DNA from: Sipunculus nudus
Taxonomy: Eukaryota > Annelida > Sipuncula > Golfingiida > Sipunculidae
Direction of reading: 5' to 3'
Length of the DNA stretch: 64,000 nt
Assembly (NCBI GenBank): GCA_026874595.1
Contig: CM049320.1
Span: 46,452,714-46,516,713, forward strand
Part shown: in pieces, positions 1 to 9,539 of the stretch
Numbering within the stretch: position 1 is the first letter of the stretch
How the letters are laid out: each line of letters begins with the position of its first letter
Notes under the pieces: model-generated
The model's input: only the letters and a program-made list of their open reading frames with translations
The model's database searches: none
Told to the model about the DNA's origin: nothing
Program-made: the position numbers and the translations under genes

Positions 1-282
1 GTAACAAATAAACTAAGTCAGAAAGTGATACTAAACTATATGGAAGAAGCGGATTTAGTGGACATTTGGAGGTTTAAAAACCCAGAATTAAAAAAATTTA
101 CATGGTCTAGAAAGCAGCCACAGCAAGTACACTTCCGCCTGGACTTCTTTGTGGTATCACAAGGTCTAATTAATAACTGTGTGAATACTGACATTCTGCC
201 AAACTACAAATCTTATCACAGTGCAATAACTTTAGGCATACAAAATTCAGTAAACCAAAAGGGTCCTGGCTTGTGGAAATAA
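1..282 (+). pseudogene. L1 ORF2 apurinic-type endonuclease, C-terminal part
   Basis: The reading frame from 25 to 282 matches the C-terminal end of the L1 APE-like endonuclease: DIWR near residue 13, FTWSR near residue 25, RLDFF near residue 37 and a final S-Y-H-S. In the family the last motif is S-D-H-S, and its Asp and His are catalytic. Here the Asp codon is TAT (214-216), one base from GAT, so nicking activity would be lost. The frame closes at a stop at 280-282 and the RT homology resumes in another frame. The displayed Met is not a real start, since the domain begins upstream of the window. Confidence 0.75.
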
Positions 283-559
283 AACACTTCATTCTTAAAA
301 GGAAATGATTATATAAAACTTATGAATAAAACAATTAAAGATGTAGCTTAAGAAAATCCGGGAACAAACCCACTGCTGCTGTGGGAAACCATGTAAATGT
401 ACATTAGAAGGGAAAGCATTAAATTTGGAATTGAGAAAGCAAGAAAAAGGAAAAATGAAATACAAATACTTGAAAGAAAATTAAAAATCCTGAAAGAGTT
501 AAATGGTAGTGATGACATAGAATACCAAAACACAAAACACTAAAGATAAATTAGAAAAG

Positions 560-2160
560 ATGATACAGGAGAAAACAGAGGGAGCCATAATCCAATGTAA
601 AACAAGATGGTATGAACAAGGTGAGAAGTCCACTAAATATTTTCTCATTTTGGAAAAAAGAAACTACAATGCAAAACAGATACACAAATTAAGGCTTGCA
701 GATAGGTCATTGTCAGACAATCAAAAGGAAATAATAAAAACAGCTTAAGAATTTTATAAGGACTTATATGAAACAAATTTTTTGAAAGGAAATGTACACA
801 ATATCACATAATTCCTAGCACAAGTACAGCCAATGCAAAATGTTTCAAAAGAACAAAACATGTTAATGAATGCTTCAATCAGTGAAAAAGAAATAACAGA
901 TATGTTGTTGTCTCAAAAAAATAACAAAACACCTGGGAACGATGGTATCCCTTCCGAATTCTACAAAAAGCTTGGACTCAACTAAAACAATATTTAATGC
1001 AAGCAGTAAGGTATATTTATGATGGTGGTGAACTTTCAATATCCCAAAAACAAGGTGTCATAAGTTTGATCCCTAAAAAAGGTAAAGATAATACAGAAAT
1101 AAAAAATTGGTGACCAATTTCTTTGATGAATGTTGACTATAAAATTATTGCTGGGGTAAAAGCTTCAAGGATGAAAAAAGATTTTGCCACACATAATACA
1201 CCATGACCAAACGGGATTTCTTAAAAACAGGTAAATTGGAGAAAACATAAATAAATTTTTAAATAATATTTATCATGCAAAGAGAACAACAATAAATGGG
1301 CTACTTATGACAATAGATTTTGAAAAAGCTTATGATAAATTGGAATGGAATTTTCTTGAGCAAACTTTGAAATATTTCAACATAAGCTCTGTTATACAAA
1401 AATGGTGCAGTATTCTGTATAATGACATTAGCAGTTTTATCATAAAAAATGGGTGGGTGTCTGATTACTTTAGTATTTCAAGAGGAGTTAGACAAGGTGT
1501 CCTCTCTCCCCATACCTGTTTATTTTATGTGCATAATGTTTAGCATTAACTATCAGGAACAATAATCGAATTAACAGTTACATGCCAGGAGGAAAACTTA
1601 CACAATATGCAGATGCCACTATTCTTACCTTGAAAGATGTGTCATCAGTTAAAGAAGCACTCAAAGTTTTTATGAATTTCTCTAAAATTTAAGGTCTTGT
1701 GATAAATTTAAATAAGACAACAGTGATGCCATTGCTCATGACTAACGATAGATCAGTGAAATAAGAAATTGAAAATTTGAATCTGAAATGGTCATATGGA
1801 ACAGTTGATGTACTGGGAGTAAAGGTAACCCCAGAGGCAAATAATTTGAAAAACCTGAATTTTCTCCCTGCCATGGAAAAATTAAACAGTGTGCTTAATG
1901 TTGGGTCATATCGAAATCTTACATTACTTGGAAAAATTACAATTCATAAAACTTTTCGGTTATCACAGCTAACATATTTATTTTCAGTATTTCCTATACC
2001 TGATGATGATTTTATAAATATGGTTGAACAGAGACTGTTTAGATTCATATGGTCCAACAAGCCAGATAAAATTAAAAGGAAATCTTTAATTTCATCATAT
2101 GACAATGGAGGCCTTAATAACATCTTTGAAAGTCTCTTGGGTCAAATGACTATTATTTAA
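560..2160 (+). pseudogene. L1 ORF2 reverse transcriptase domain, decayed
   Basis: RT blocks can be followed in order across frames. KTPGNDGIPSEFYKKL lies at 926-973. ISLIPKKGK then N-W-stop-P-I-S lies near 1060-1125, where the stop TGA at 1111-1113 replaces the usual Arg, consistent with CGA to TGA decay. IDFEKAYDKLEW lies at 1310-1345 and SRGVRQGVLSP near 1478-1510. The catalytic box at 1606-1620 reads Y-A-D-A-T, so the second Asp of the YADD motif is Ala. From 1777 the thumb region reads LGVKVTPE, LTLLGKITIHKT and FRFIWSNKPDKIKR, all typical of L1. Frames change near 970, between 1543 and 1606, and between 2160 and 2234. No function remains. Confidence 0.85.
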
Positions 2161-2233
2161 GAAGGACACCGAAGAATATAAACAAGACGTACTTAGTATG
2201 ATCAGAGGAGGTGATTATTTTTTTTAATGTAAT

Positions 2234-3241
2234 TTGGCCAAAGAGGATGTACAATATAGTTATGTTAACACAAATACCTTCTGGAAAGATGTTGTAAAAT
2301 CATGGTGTGCATACAATTATAAAGACCAAGTCAAAGGAGTAACAGAAATTGGTAATCAGAATATCTGGTTGAACTCACATGTTCGGGTGGATAATAAACC
2401 AGTATTTTATAAACACTGGATGAATGCAGGAATTTACTGCTTAACTGACTTATTAACAGGAGATGATATTAAGAGATTTCTTAGATATGAAGAAATCTGC
2501 CTGAGGGTTAAAAAAGTTAACATTCTTGAATACAGAGGATTATTGGATTCAATTCCGAGAGATTGGAAAGAAATTTTATTGCATACAAATGAAGATGACA
2601 ATTATATAATTAAATTTTCCCAATTATTTAAGGTGAAAACTGTGACAAAATTCGCATACAATGAACTGGTTAGACCTTTATATGTAGAACCCGAAAGGAT
2701 ATTAAGAAAATGGACAAGGGACCTAAATATTGAATATGACTCAAAAAAATATATCCTTAATTCCTTTTTGCATATAGTGAAGCTTACTCAGTCTACAACC
2801 CTAAGGATATTTCAGTTTAATTTGATACATAGAATATTAACAACAAATACATTTTTATTCAAGATTGGTTTCAAAGATAAGGAGACTTGTTCTTTTTGTG
2901 AAGAAGGAAGAGAATCATTGACACATTTGTTTTGGGAATGCCCTATTACTCAAGAATATTGGTCTGAATTAGCCTATTTGTTTAACAAGAAAATGAGAGA
3001 TCAAACAATAATATTGGACTTAAAGCTAGTGATATTGGGTGTCAAGGAGTATGATATATTAAATCTCATATTGCTTATTTTAAAAAAATACTTGTATACA
3101 TGTAGATGTAAAGAAGTGAAACCAAGAGCATTAGATGGTCTCAAATATGCAAAGAAGATTTATGAAATTGAAAAACATATTGCAGAAAAAAAAGACGAAC
3201 TGGAGGTACTTAATGAAAAATGGGGTATCTTTAAATTCTAA
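2234..3241 (+). pseudogene. L1 ORF2 C-terminal region with cysteine motif
   Basis: A 335-codon open stretch forms the C-terminal third of ORF2, the best preserved part of this LINE. Near residues 219-236 it carries the L1 C-terminal cysteine signature C-x2-C-x8-H-x4-C (TCSFCEEGRESLTHLFWEC, about 2887-2943), followed by an aromatic YW. This domain is required for L1 ribonucleoprotein function in studied families. The Met at 2234 is an internal residue that follows a frameshift, not a translation start. The natural stop at 3239-3241 is followed by the 3' UTR. Confidence 0.8.
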
Positions 3242-4363
3242 CTCAGTTTATATTTGGAAATCTGTGCATATAATATGTATGTATATATGTAGAATATGTG
3301 TGTATACATGCATATAGGAATATGCATACTTTTATTAGCGAACCTGTGAGCTTATGCGATTGTGCGGCGTCGTGCGGCGTCTGTACGTTAACCATACATA
3401 TCTCAAAAACGGCAGGAGCTAGCATCACCAAATTTTTTGCAAACAATCAGTCATCCAAAAAACTATATCGGATTTTGTTTATTGTTTTCCTAACTGTATT
3501 TTCTTAGATTTTATAGGGGAAATATCAAAAAAGATTTAAAAATCTTCTTCTCTGAAACTGTCCAGCCAAATTGTCCAATATTTCACAGAAATGATCCCTG
3601 GAACAATCTTTCTCAAGTTTGTTCGAATGGTTCCAGTTCGGAGATTTTTGGCCGAGATACAGGAGGTTGAACTTTGTAAACTGTGCAAAAAAGCATATTA
3701 AAAATTAAATCTCAGAAACGGCTGTAGCTATCATCATCAAATTTTATGCCAATGTTGGTCACATAGGTCATATCTGAAATTGAGGTATTGGTGGCGCCAC
3801 CTGCATCGGCCTTTTTTGTACAGGGTCATCAGTGCCTGTATCACACTGAGGGCTACAAAAAACTTCTTGTCTGAGACCATATAGCCAAAATGTTTAATAT
3901 CGCTCAGAAATGATCCTAGGGTAGTGCTTTCTGACGTTTGTTCAAATGGTTTCTTTTCAGTGACTTTTGGCTAAGTTATGGGAAGCTGAATTTAGTCATA
4001 TGCCATAACAGCCCATTTTAGCTCAGTGGCTACAAAGATCTTCTCAAAAACCACTGGGCCAAATCCTTAAATCTCACACATTAATTATCCTCAGATGTTG
4101 ATAATTCAAGTTTGTTCAAATGGTTTTGGTTCAGTGATATTTGGCTGAGTTATGGGAAGCTCAACTTAGCCATTTTGCTGTATTTTTCCATATGAATTAT
4201 AAACCTGCAAAACGTTTTTCGACTGATGCCACTGAAGCCAGTTTGTTAAATATTTTACAAGAATAATTCCTACAATTATTCTTATAATAATTGTCATTAA
4301 TGGTTCAACATGAATGTTTTTTTTTTGCTGAATTATGGAGATTGAATTGAGTCATTTTACCAT

Positions 4364-6054
4364 TTGCCTTGGTGCAGGGCTGAGAATTACACACCAGGTG
4401 ACCCGGGCTCCATACTCAGCCTTGAGTATGTTCTTACGAAATATCGTAGCGGTCCTTCTGATGTATCAGAAGGAAAGAATAAAAGAGTAATTAAGAATAA
4501 GATGCAGCTTAAACTATGTTCACTCTACCTATATATCCTTTATATATCAGTTTCCATACATGTGGAGTCTCCTGTTTATGTTATATATGATATAACAGCA
4601 TTTTATCATGAACAGAAGAGCAGAAGACCTTGTTATGGGTTCATAACTGAAATGAGATTTCAGTTATGGGGATCCTCTTATGGAAAAGCGTAGCAGGGGT
4701 ATATTGGGATATTTGCAAAATAAACAGAGAAAATGGAGGCAATTTAGCAAATTTCTTACCAATAATGGCTAATAAACTGTTCTGGAGTAAAAATAAATTA
4801 TGTAGAAGTGCCCTCATAAGGAAATTGTTAAGATTTCAACTCCTGTGGTTTTTTTTTTAGCCTGCCATGCGGTCATGTTTATCTTTTGTCACATGACCCT
4901 GTCCTTGACCTTATTGATATGAGAAAAGTTGTCCTCTGATTATTGTTCCAAATAAATTATAGTAAATATTATTTCCATAACTTCCATAGGCAAATTTGTT
5001 AAAGCATTTAATGATATAGCCATAAACTTATAAAGGACTTATTGAAGCCATATATTATCATTTACTCATAAGTATTATTCATGAAATAAGATTTTTTAAA
5101 TAGATTTATTAGCAATAAATTACTCTGGTACACCAGAGGTCAGGTCACAGGTCAGGTCATGGGTGACCAGAGTTCATGCCTCAGCAACATGGCTGTGTCA
5201 GTGATGGTCTTCTGCTCTTCTCTTCATGATAAAATGCTGTTATATCATATATAACATAAACAGGAGACTCCACATGTATGGAAACTGATATATAAAGGAT
5301 ATATAGGTAGAGTGAACATAGTTTAAGCTGCATCTTATTCTTAATTACTCTTTTATTCTTTCCTTCTGATACATCAGAAGGACCGCTACGATATTTCGTA
5401 AGAACATTCTCAAGGCTGAGTATGGAGCCCGGGTCACCTGGTGTGTAATTCTCAGCCTTGCACCAAGGCAACAGAAGACCATCACTGACACAGCCATGTT
5501 GCTGAGGCATGAACTCTGGTCACCCATGACCTGACCTGTGACCTGACCTCTGGTGTACCAGAGTAATTTATTGCTAATAAATCTATTTAAAAAATCTTAT
5601 TTCATGAATAATACTTATGAGTAAATGATAATATATGGCTTCAATAAGTCCTTTATAAGTTTATGGCTATATCATTTAAGGTTTTAACAAATTTGGCTAT
5701 GGAAGTAATGGAAACAATATTTACTATAATTTATTTGGAACAATAATCAGAGGACACCTTTTCTCATATCAATAAGGTCAAGGACAGGGTCATGTGACAA
5801 AAGATAAACATGACCGCATGGCAGGCTAAAAAAAACCACAGGAGTTGAAATCTTAACAATTTCCTTATCAGGGCACTTCTACATAATTTATTTTTACTCC
5901 AGAACAGTTTATTAGCCATTATTGGTAAGAAATTTGCTAAATTGCCTCCATTTTCTCTGTTTATTTTGCAAATATCCCAATATACCCCTGCTACGCTTTT
6001 CCATAAGAGGATCCCCATAACTGAAATCTCATTTCAGTTATGAACCCATAACAA
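4364..6054 (+). mobile_element. Hairpin-ended 842-bp-class element (outer copy), interrupted by itself
   Basis: Starts TTGCCTTGGTGCA and ends CCCATAACAA. It is flanked by the 9-bp duplication TTTTACCAT at 4355-4363 and 6055-6063. Family A copies A2 and A3 hold the same site once (TTTTACCATATATG, near 37934 and 49580), which confirms an insertion. After removal of the nested copy and its duplication the outer copy is 840 bp, against 842 bp for the other two. No transposase is encoded; open frames of about 109 codons are not conserved as proteins. A 9-bp duplication is typical of Mutator-like and classical foldback elements, but superfamily assignment is open. Confidence 0.85.
4630..5471 (-). 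mobile_element. Hairpin-ended 842-bp element nested in the outer copy, reverse orientation
   Basis: Exactly 842 bp, reading from TTGTTATGGG at 4630 to CAAGGCAA at 5471, the reverse complement of the copy at 46263-47104 and nearly identical to it. It is flanked by the 9-bp duplication CAGAAGACC at 4621-4629 and 5472-5480, a site that occurs once inside the outer element. The insertion creates the order A, C-inverse, A-inverse, C, so long complementary arms interleave. The near identity of copies suggests recent mobility. Confidence 0.9.
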
Positions 6055-6312
6055 TTTTACCATATATGTTAGCTTGGTGATGCTGTAACATCTAGCCTGG
6101 CACCAGTTTATCAGCATCTATTACATCATGCCACTAGACATTTAGATTTCAGGTTATCTTTGGTTAATATTGACAAGAAAGTTTTTTTAAAAGCTTTTGA
6201 AAAATTTAGATTTATGATTTAAGTTATTCATCATACCAGGCAATGTTACAATCATGGATATTCAGCTCTAGTCTAGATCTTGTATTTTCGTTCTTCAGAC
6301 ATGCACAGTTGA

Positions 6313-6329
6313 GGGAAACTTAGTTTCCC
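6313..6329 (-). other. 3' stem-loop of the ORF1-only element
   Basis: GGGAAAC-TTA-GTTTCCC, a perfect 7-bp stem with a 3-base loop, lies about 45 bp from the 3' end of the element. In CR1/L2-type LINEs a 3' stem-loop can serve as the recognition site of the RT, so this could be how an RT-less element is mobilised in trans. The role is inferred. Confidence 0.5.
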
Positions 6330-6524
6330 GCCCTGGCTGTCTCCTAAACGTGGAATTTGTATAGATCTTGAAATTTCAAAATCTCCACTTTTCCAGATCG
6401 AAAATATTAAGACGAAAGAATTTCCGTTCGCAGAAGCTTGATAAACGAAGTATGCCGTGTGATGACCACTGTATTGTTTTACAATCTTGACTCGGAGTTT
6501 CCTATTTAACTTCTATTTAGTAGA

Positions 6525-8102
6525 TTATTCAGGTACCATCCTCTGTTTCTTCCTGGGTTGAATCGGAGATTTTTCAGGTGTAGACGGATCAATCAGCATA
6601 TGTAGCGGGATTCTGTTTACATCCGAGCTCTCCACATAATTTGCGACTCTGTAGTATTCTTTATGTATAAAGTCTATGAAGCCTGATGACGATTCATGGT
6701 CTTCACATTGAAGAGCATCAAGAGCGGCCTGTTCAACTATATGTGCATGTATCCACCTTCTGAAATGTTCTGTAAAGTCTGTTAACTCTTGACATGTAAG
6801 TTTTAATTTAAACACTTGTTCCAGGAGGAATGTGCAGTTTTTCAAATATTCCTGGAGAGCACTACTGTTTGACTGTAATGTTATTGTTGCTATGGACAAC
6901 AATAAGTATGTGTATGATTGTATATGATCATCAAATAGTAGATATTCCAAATGTTCAGTTGGCCGGGGTCCTGTCTGCGTCTTACTTGAAGTAGTTTGAG
7001 TCTTTGGTGTAGGATGAGTTTGCGTCTCAGCAGAATTTGATTTTATTTTAGTAGTTTGTGTAGTTTTCATCCGGGTTGTTTTCCGGGGGGTGGTCTTTGT
7101 AGTTGGTTCAGTCTGGATTGTCTTGTTTTTTGCCTTGGTGGTAGCTTGCACCTCCCTTGTAGTAGTTGTTGGATTTTCTGTTTGCATAATAGTAGTAGTC
7201 ACCGACGCTGTATTGTTGTCTAGCATAACGTCTGTTTGCGTGGCCACTTCTGATAATGTATCAGTTATGTCCATTTTATTGTCTTGTGTTGGCATAACAG
7301 ACGAGGGGAGCGTATTTGTTTTCATCAAATCTGTACTGTAGGTAGCTTGCATGAATTGTTTTCTTTTTTGCCTGTAGATGGCGCAACCTCTGTATGAGCT
7401 AGCATGGTTTTCCCCGCATCCTCTACATCTCCTGGTATCAGCAACACAGTCTTTTGTTTGGTGGTTTTCTTCTCCACACCTGTAGCACACTCTATTGTTT
7501 TCACATTGGCGAGCTCCGTGTCCCCATTGTGAGCAGCGCCCACAAAAGGGGATGGTCACGCATCGATACTCTTCGGCTTTGTATTTGTGGTATGCGAGGA
7601 CAATACCGTTTTGTAGCAAGTTGGTCACTGTAGTCGGCTCGGTACAGATCAATTTAAATTTGTGTGTGAGCTGTCCATTGGCTGCACTGCGAAGTCTCAC
7701 AACTTGATTGACTGTCGGATATTGTTGTTGTATAAGTAGTAATATTTCCTGGTCATCGAGGTTTGTAGGAATACTCTTCAGCACGACAGAATATTCCTTT
7801 GGGTTTTGTCTGATCGGTCGTTTTCGTTGGCGATGTTTTGTGGGTCGAATGTTATACACATCCCTGAACTCAGGTATCCTGGTCCATTCTTGCAGGTTTT
7901 TCAGTCTACTGACGTGATGTTGTTGTACAGGATGGACATATAAGTCCATTCTGGTCTTGACTGCCGTATCTATGTTCACATCCGGAAAGGCTTGTTTTAA
8001 AAGCCTATACACCATGAAACGGTTGTTTAGTACTGTATCCGGTATCCCGGAAATAAGCAATCCTGTATCACTAGCCATACTGCTAGTGATAGAAGGTAAC
8101 AC
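6525..8102 (-). CDS. LINE ORF1 / Gag-like nucleic-acid-binding protein with three zinc knuckles
   Basis: An uninterrupted 525-residue protein, the longest intact frame in the window. Residues about 1-185 form a region of the kind that precedes zinc knuckles in Jockey/I/CR1-type ORF1 proteins. Three knuckles follow near residues 185-245: C-x2-C-x4-H-x4-C (CGRCSQWGHGARQC), C-x2-C-x4-H-x4-C (CYRCGEENHQTKDC) and C-x2-C-x3-H-x6-C (CRGCGENHASSYRGC). Residues about 265-385 are rich in Thr, Lys and Gln and look disordered, with repeated TQT motifs. Residues about 385-500 look helical, and the tail is basic (PRKKQR). In the family, ORF1 binds template RNA and packages it for retrotransposition. The start at 8102 leaves a short leader after the element's 5' end; a second in-frame Met follows eight codons later. 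No stop or frameshift is seen, so the copy may be young. Confidence 0.85.
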   Translation of the reverse strand: MLPSITSSMASDTGLLISGIPDTVLNNRFMVYRLLKQAFPDVNIDTAVKTRMDLYVHPVQQHHVSRLKNLQEWTRIPEFRDVYNIRPTKHRQRKRPIRQNPKEYSVVLKSIPTNLDDQEILLLIQQQYPTVNQVVRLRSAANGQLTHKFKLICTEPTTVTNLLQNGIVLAYHKYKAEEYRCVTIPFCGRCSQWGHGARQCENNRVCYRCGEENHQTKDCVADTRRCRGCGENHASSYRGCAIYRQKRKQFMQATYSTDLMKTNTLPSSVMPTQDNKMDITDTLSEVATQTDVMLDNNTASVTTTIMQTENPTTTTREVQATTKAKNKTIQTEPTTKTTPRKTTRMKTTQTTKIKSNSAETQTHPTPKTQTTSSKTQTGPRPTEHLEYLLFDDHIQSYTYLLLSIATITLQSNSSALQEYLKNCTFLLEQVFKLKLTCQELTDFTEHFRRWIHAHIVEQAALDALQCEDHESSSGFIDFIHKEYYRVANYVESSDVNRIPLHMLIDPSTPEKSPIQPRKKQRMVPE

Positions 8103-9254
8103 TGTTCAAAAAGTGGAGAAATACGCTTTCGTTGTTGTCACGAGGACGGTCCACGAACGACTGGATATTCAGCTCTCTGTGGCTATATAAAGACAACTGT
8201 ATGTGGATTATAAATTATTGGTATCCCTACTCAACTTAATCCAAGAATTTGCCATCAATGAGATATATCTGTATTTTAATTTTGCATTCAGTATGCATCC
8301 GTAATAATTTTACATATATTCCTGATTTCTTTTTTTATAAAAAGTAAGCTGAAAAGCATTTGTATTGGGAAAATAAATTTCAAAGTTATTTCAAGTAGGG
8401 ACCACTTTTGTGTTCAGATGGCAGCACTTGGTTTCCATTTGCAGATTGCCAGTGCATTGATGTTGGCCATTAGCCAAGATGATGTCAGCTCTATAAATAG
8501 TTTTGGCACAGAGCCAGGATTGGAAGAAGTGCAGCCAGGTATAGGTCAAGAGTTCACTCAGTGCAGTAGCTGCATTCTATTTAAAGCTTTGCAGACTGCT
8601 CACTGCATCATATTTGGCACAAAGTTCAGCCTGAATCTATTTATAGCTTTGGCGGACTGCCAGCTGTTTCAGATTATGCAACAGGTCAAGAGTTCACTCA
8701 GTGCAGCCAGTTACAGGTCAAAAGTTCACTCAGTCTGGCCAGGTGCAGGTCAAGAGTTCACTCAGTGCAGTAGCTTGAGGCAGCAATTTGTCACAGGTCA
8801 CTTGGGGGCAACTGCCTTACTCACCTAAGCCTTGTCAGCCCAGTGCATCAAACTCTGGGGAAGTTTGATGTATTGGACTGATATTTTTACTTGTCTATGC
8901 ATCTTTGATGGTATTCTCATTTACAAGACAGGTGGGGCCACCTACAATGACTTTTTCACAGTGTATGTGCCTGCTTATTTCTCAGGAGGGGTTTGATATA
9001 TCAGTCTGAAAATTGGCATGTGTATATCTCTGATAGCTTCGTTGTACACAAGAATGGTGGTGCCAGCTTGAATCGTTTTTGTGTTGTGTGCACCCATGCC
9101 AGAACTTCAGCAGTGATGTTTGTGTAATTGTTTCTTATTCAAAATGGTTAGTATTTGCATTGTTCATATACATGAAAAGTAATGGTCCAGCATTGAAGCA
9201 TTATATGGTGTATTATTCAATGCACAGGTTCACATTAGGCCTGTAGGCCTTGTT

Positions 9255-9527
9255 TTTATTTTTTTTTTATTTTTCCCTTGATGTGCTTTTTGTAATTTTT
9301 ATTTTTTTGCCTTATTATTCCCCCCCCCCCCCCCCCTTTTCTTTTTTTTATATTTTGTCTTTGTTGCATTTTGTCTGACATATATCATGCTGTTCTTTTC
9401 CAAGATACGTGTATTAATTTTGTAATGCTTTGACTTTGTAATGTTTTCTGAGTATATGTATTGGTATTGTTTATGTTTTGTCTGAATAAATGTCATAAAA
9501 ATTTTTTTTAAAAATAAAAAAATTTTG
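9255..9527 (+). other. 3' UTR and poly(A) end of the L1-like LINE
   Basis: T-rich DNA directly after the 3' end of HINE-A1 contains C17 (9320-9336), AATAAA at 9485-9490 and an A-rich stretch to about 9527. This is the expected LINE tail, and it places HINE-A1 inside the LINE 3' UTR. No coding potential. Confidence 0.6.
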
Positions 9528-9539
9528 AATTTCAGAATT

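Larger units (their letters stand above)
6270..8161 (-). mobile_element. ORF1-only non-LTR retroelement (half-LINE type) with 15-bp target duplication
   Basis: A 1,892-bp insertion in HINE-A1 flanked by the perfect 15-bp repeat TGGATATTCAGCTCT at 6255-6269 and 8162-8176. Copy A3 has this site once near 49783, so the empty site is known. A direct repeat of this length is typical of target-primed reverse transcription. In element orientation it has a 59-bp leader, one intact ORF1 and a roughly 255-bp 3' region with a stem-loop. There is no endonuclease, no RT and no poly(A) tail. It resembles HAL1-like half-LINEs of other animals in content, but an internally deleted LINE is equally possible. 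Confidence 0.8.
3334..9254 (+). mobile_element. HINE-A1: Helentron-like non-autonomous element, family A, with three insertions
   Basis: Family A copy that starts in T-rich DNA with AGCGAACCTGTGAGC (subterminal repeat GCGAACCTGTG at 3338-3348). It ends with CACAGGTTCAC (9223-9233, one mismatch to the inverse), the hairpin AGGCCT-gt-AGGCCT (9237-9250) and TTGTT. Removing 4364-6063 and 6270-8176 leaves about 2.3 kb collinear with the copies at 36734-39160 and 48547-50962. Known Helentron-associated elements (HINE/DINE-1 type) have subterminal inverted repeats, tandem repeats in the core, a 3' stem-loop, insertion at TT and no target duplication, which fits here. No Rep/helicase is encoded. The 136-codon open frame at 8418-8828 lies in repeat DNA and is not a gene. 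Confidence 0.7.
1..9527 (+). mobile_element. L1-like LINE, 5' end outside the window, split by HINE-A1
   Basis: An L1/Tx1-type non-LTR retrotransposon, read from the endonuclease C-terminus through RT to a cysteine-rich C-terminal domain ending at 3241. Its 3' UTR is interrupted at about 3334 by a family A element and resumes at 9255. There an AT-rich tail carries a 17-base C run (9320-9336), a polyadenylation signal AATAAA (9485-9490) and an A-rich end near 9527. At least four frameshifts and several in-frame stops break ORF2, so this is a fossil copy. The 5' end and the target duplication lie outside the window, so element length cannot be judged. Confidence 0.85.

Noticed and set aside
4364-4860. 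109-codon open frame in each copy of the 842-bp element as a transposase or small protein
   Set aside because: No recognisable motif; the frame differs at its end between copies and crosses the nested insertion border.
4364-6054. Simple long palindrome
   Set aside because: The arms interleave (A, C-inverse, A-inverse, C) because of self-insertion; it is not a single-centre palindrome.
8418-8828. 136-codon open frame
   Set aside because: It lies in the minisatellite part of HINE-A1 and is not kept at full length in the same region of HINE-A3.
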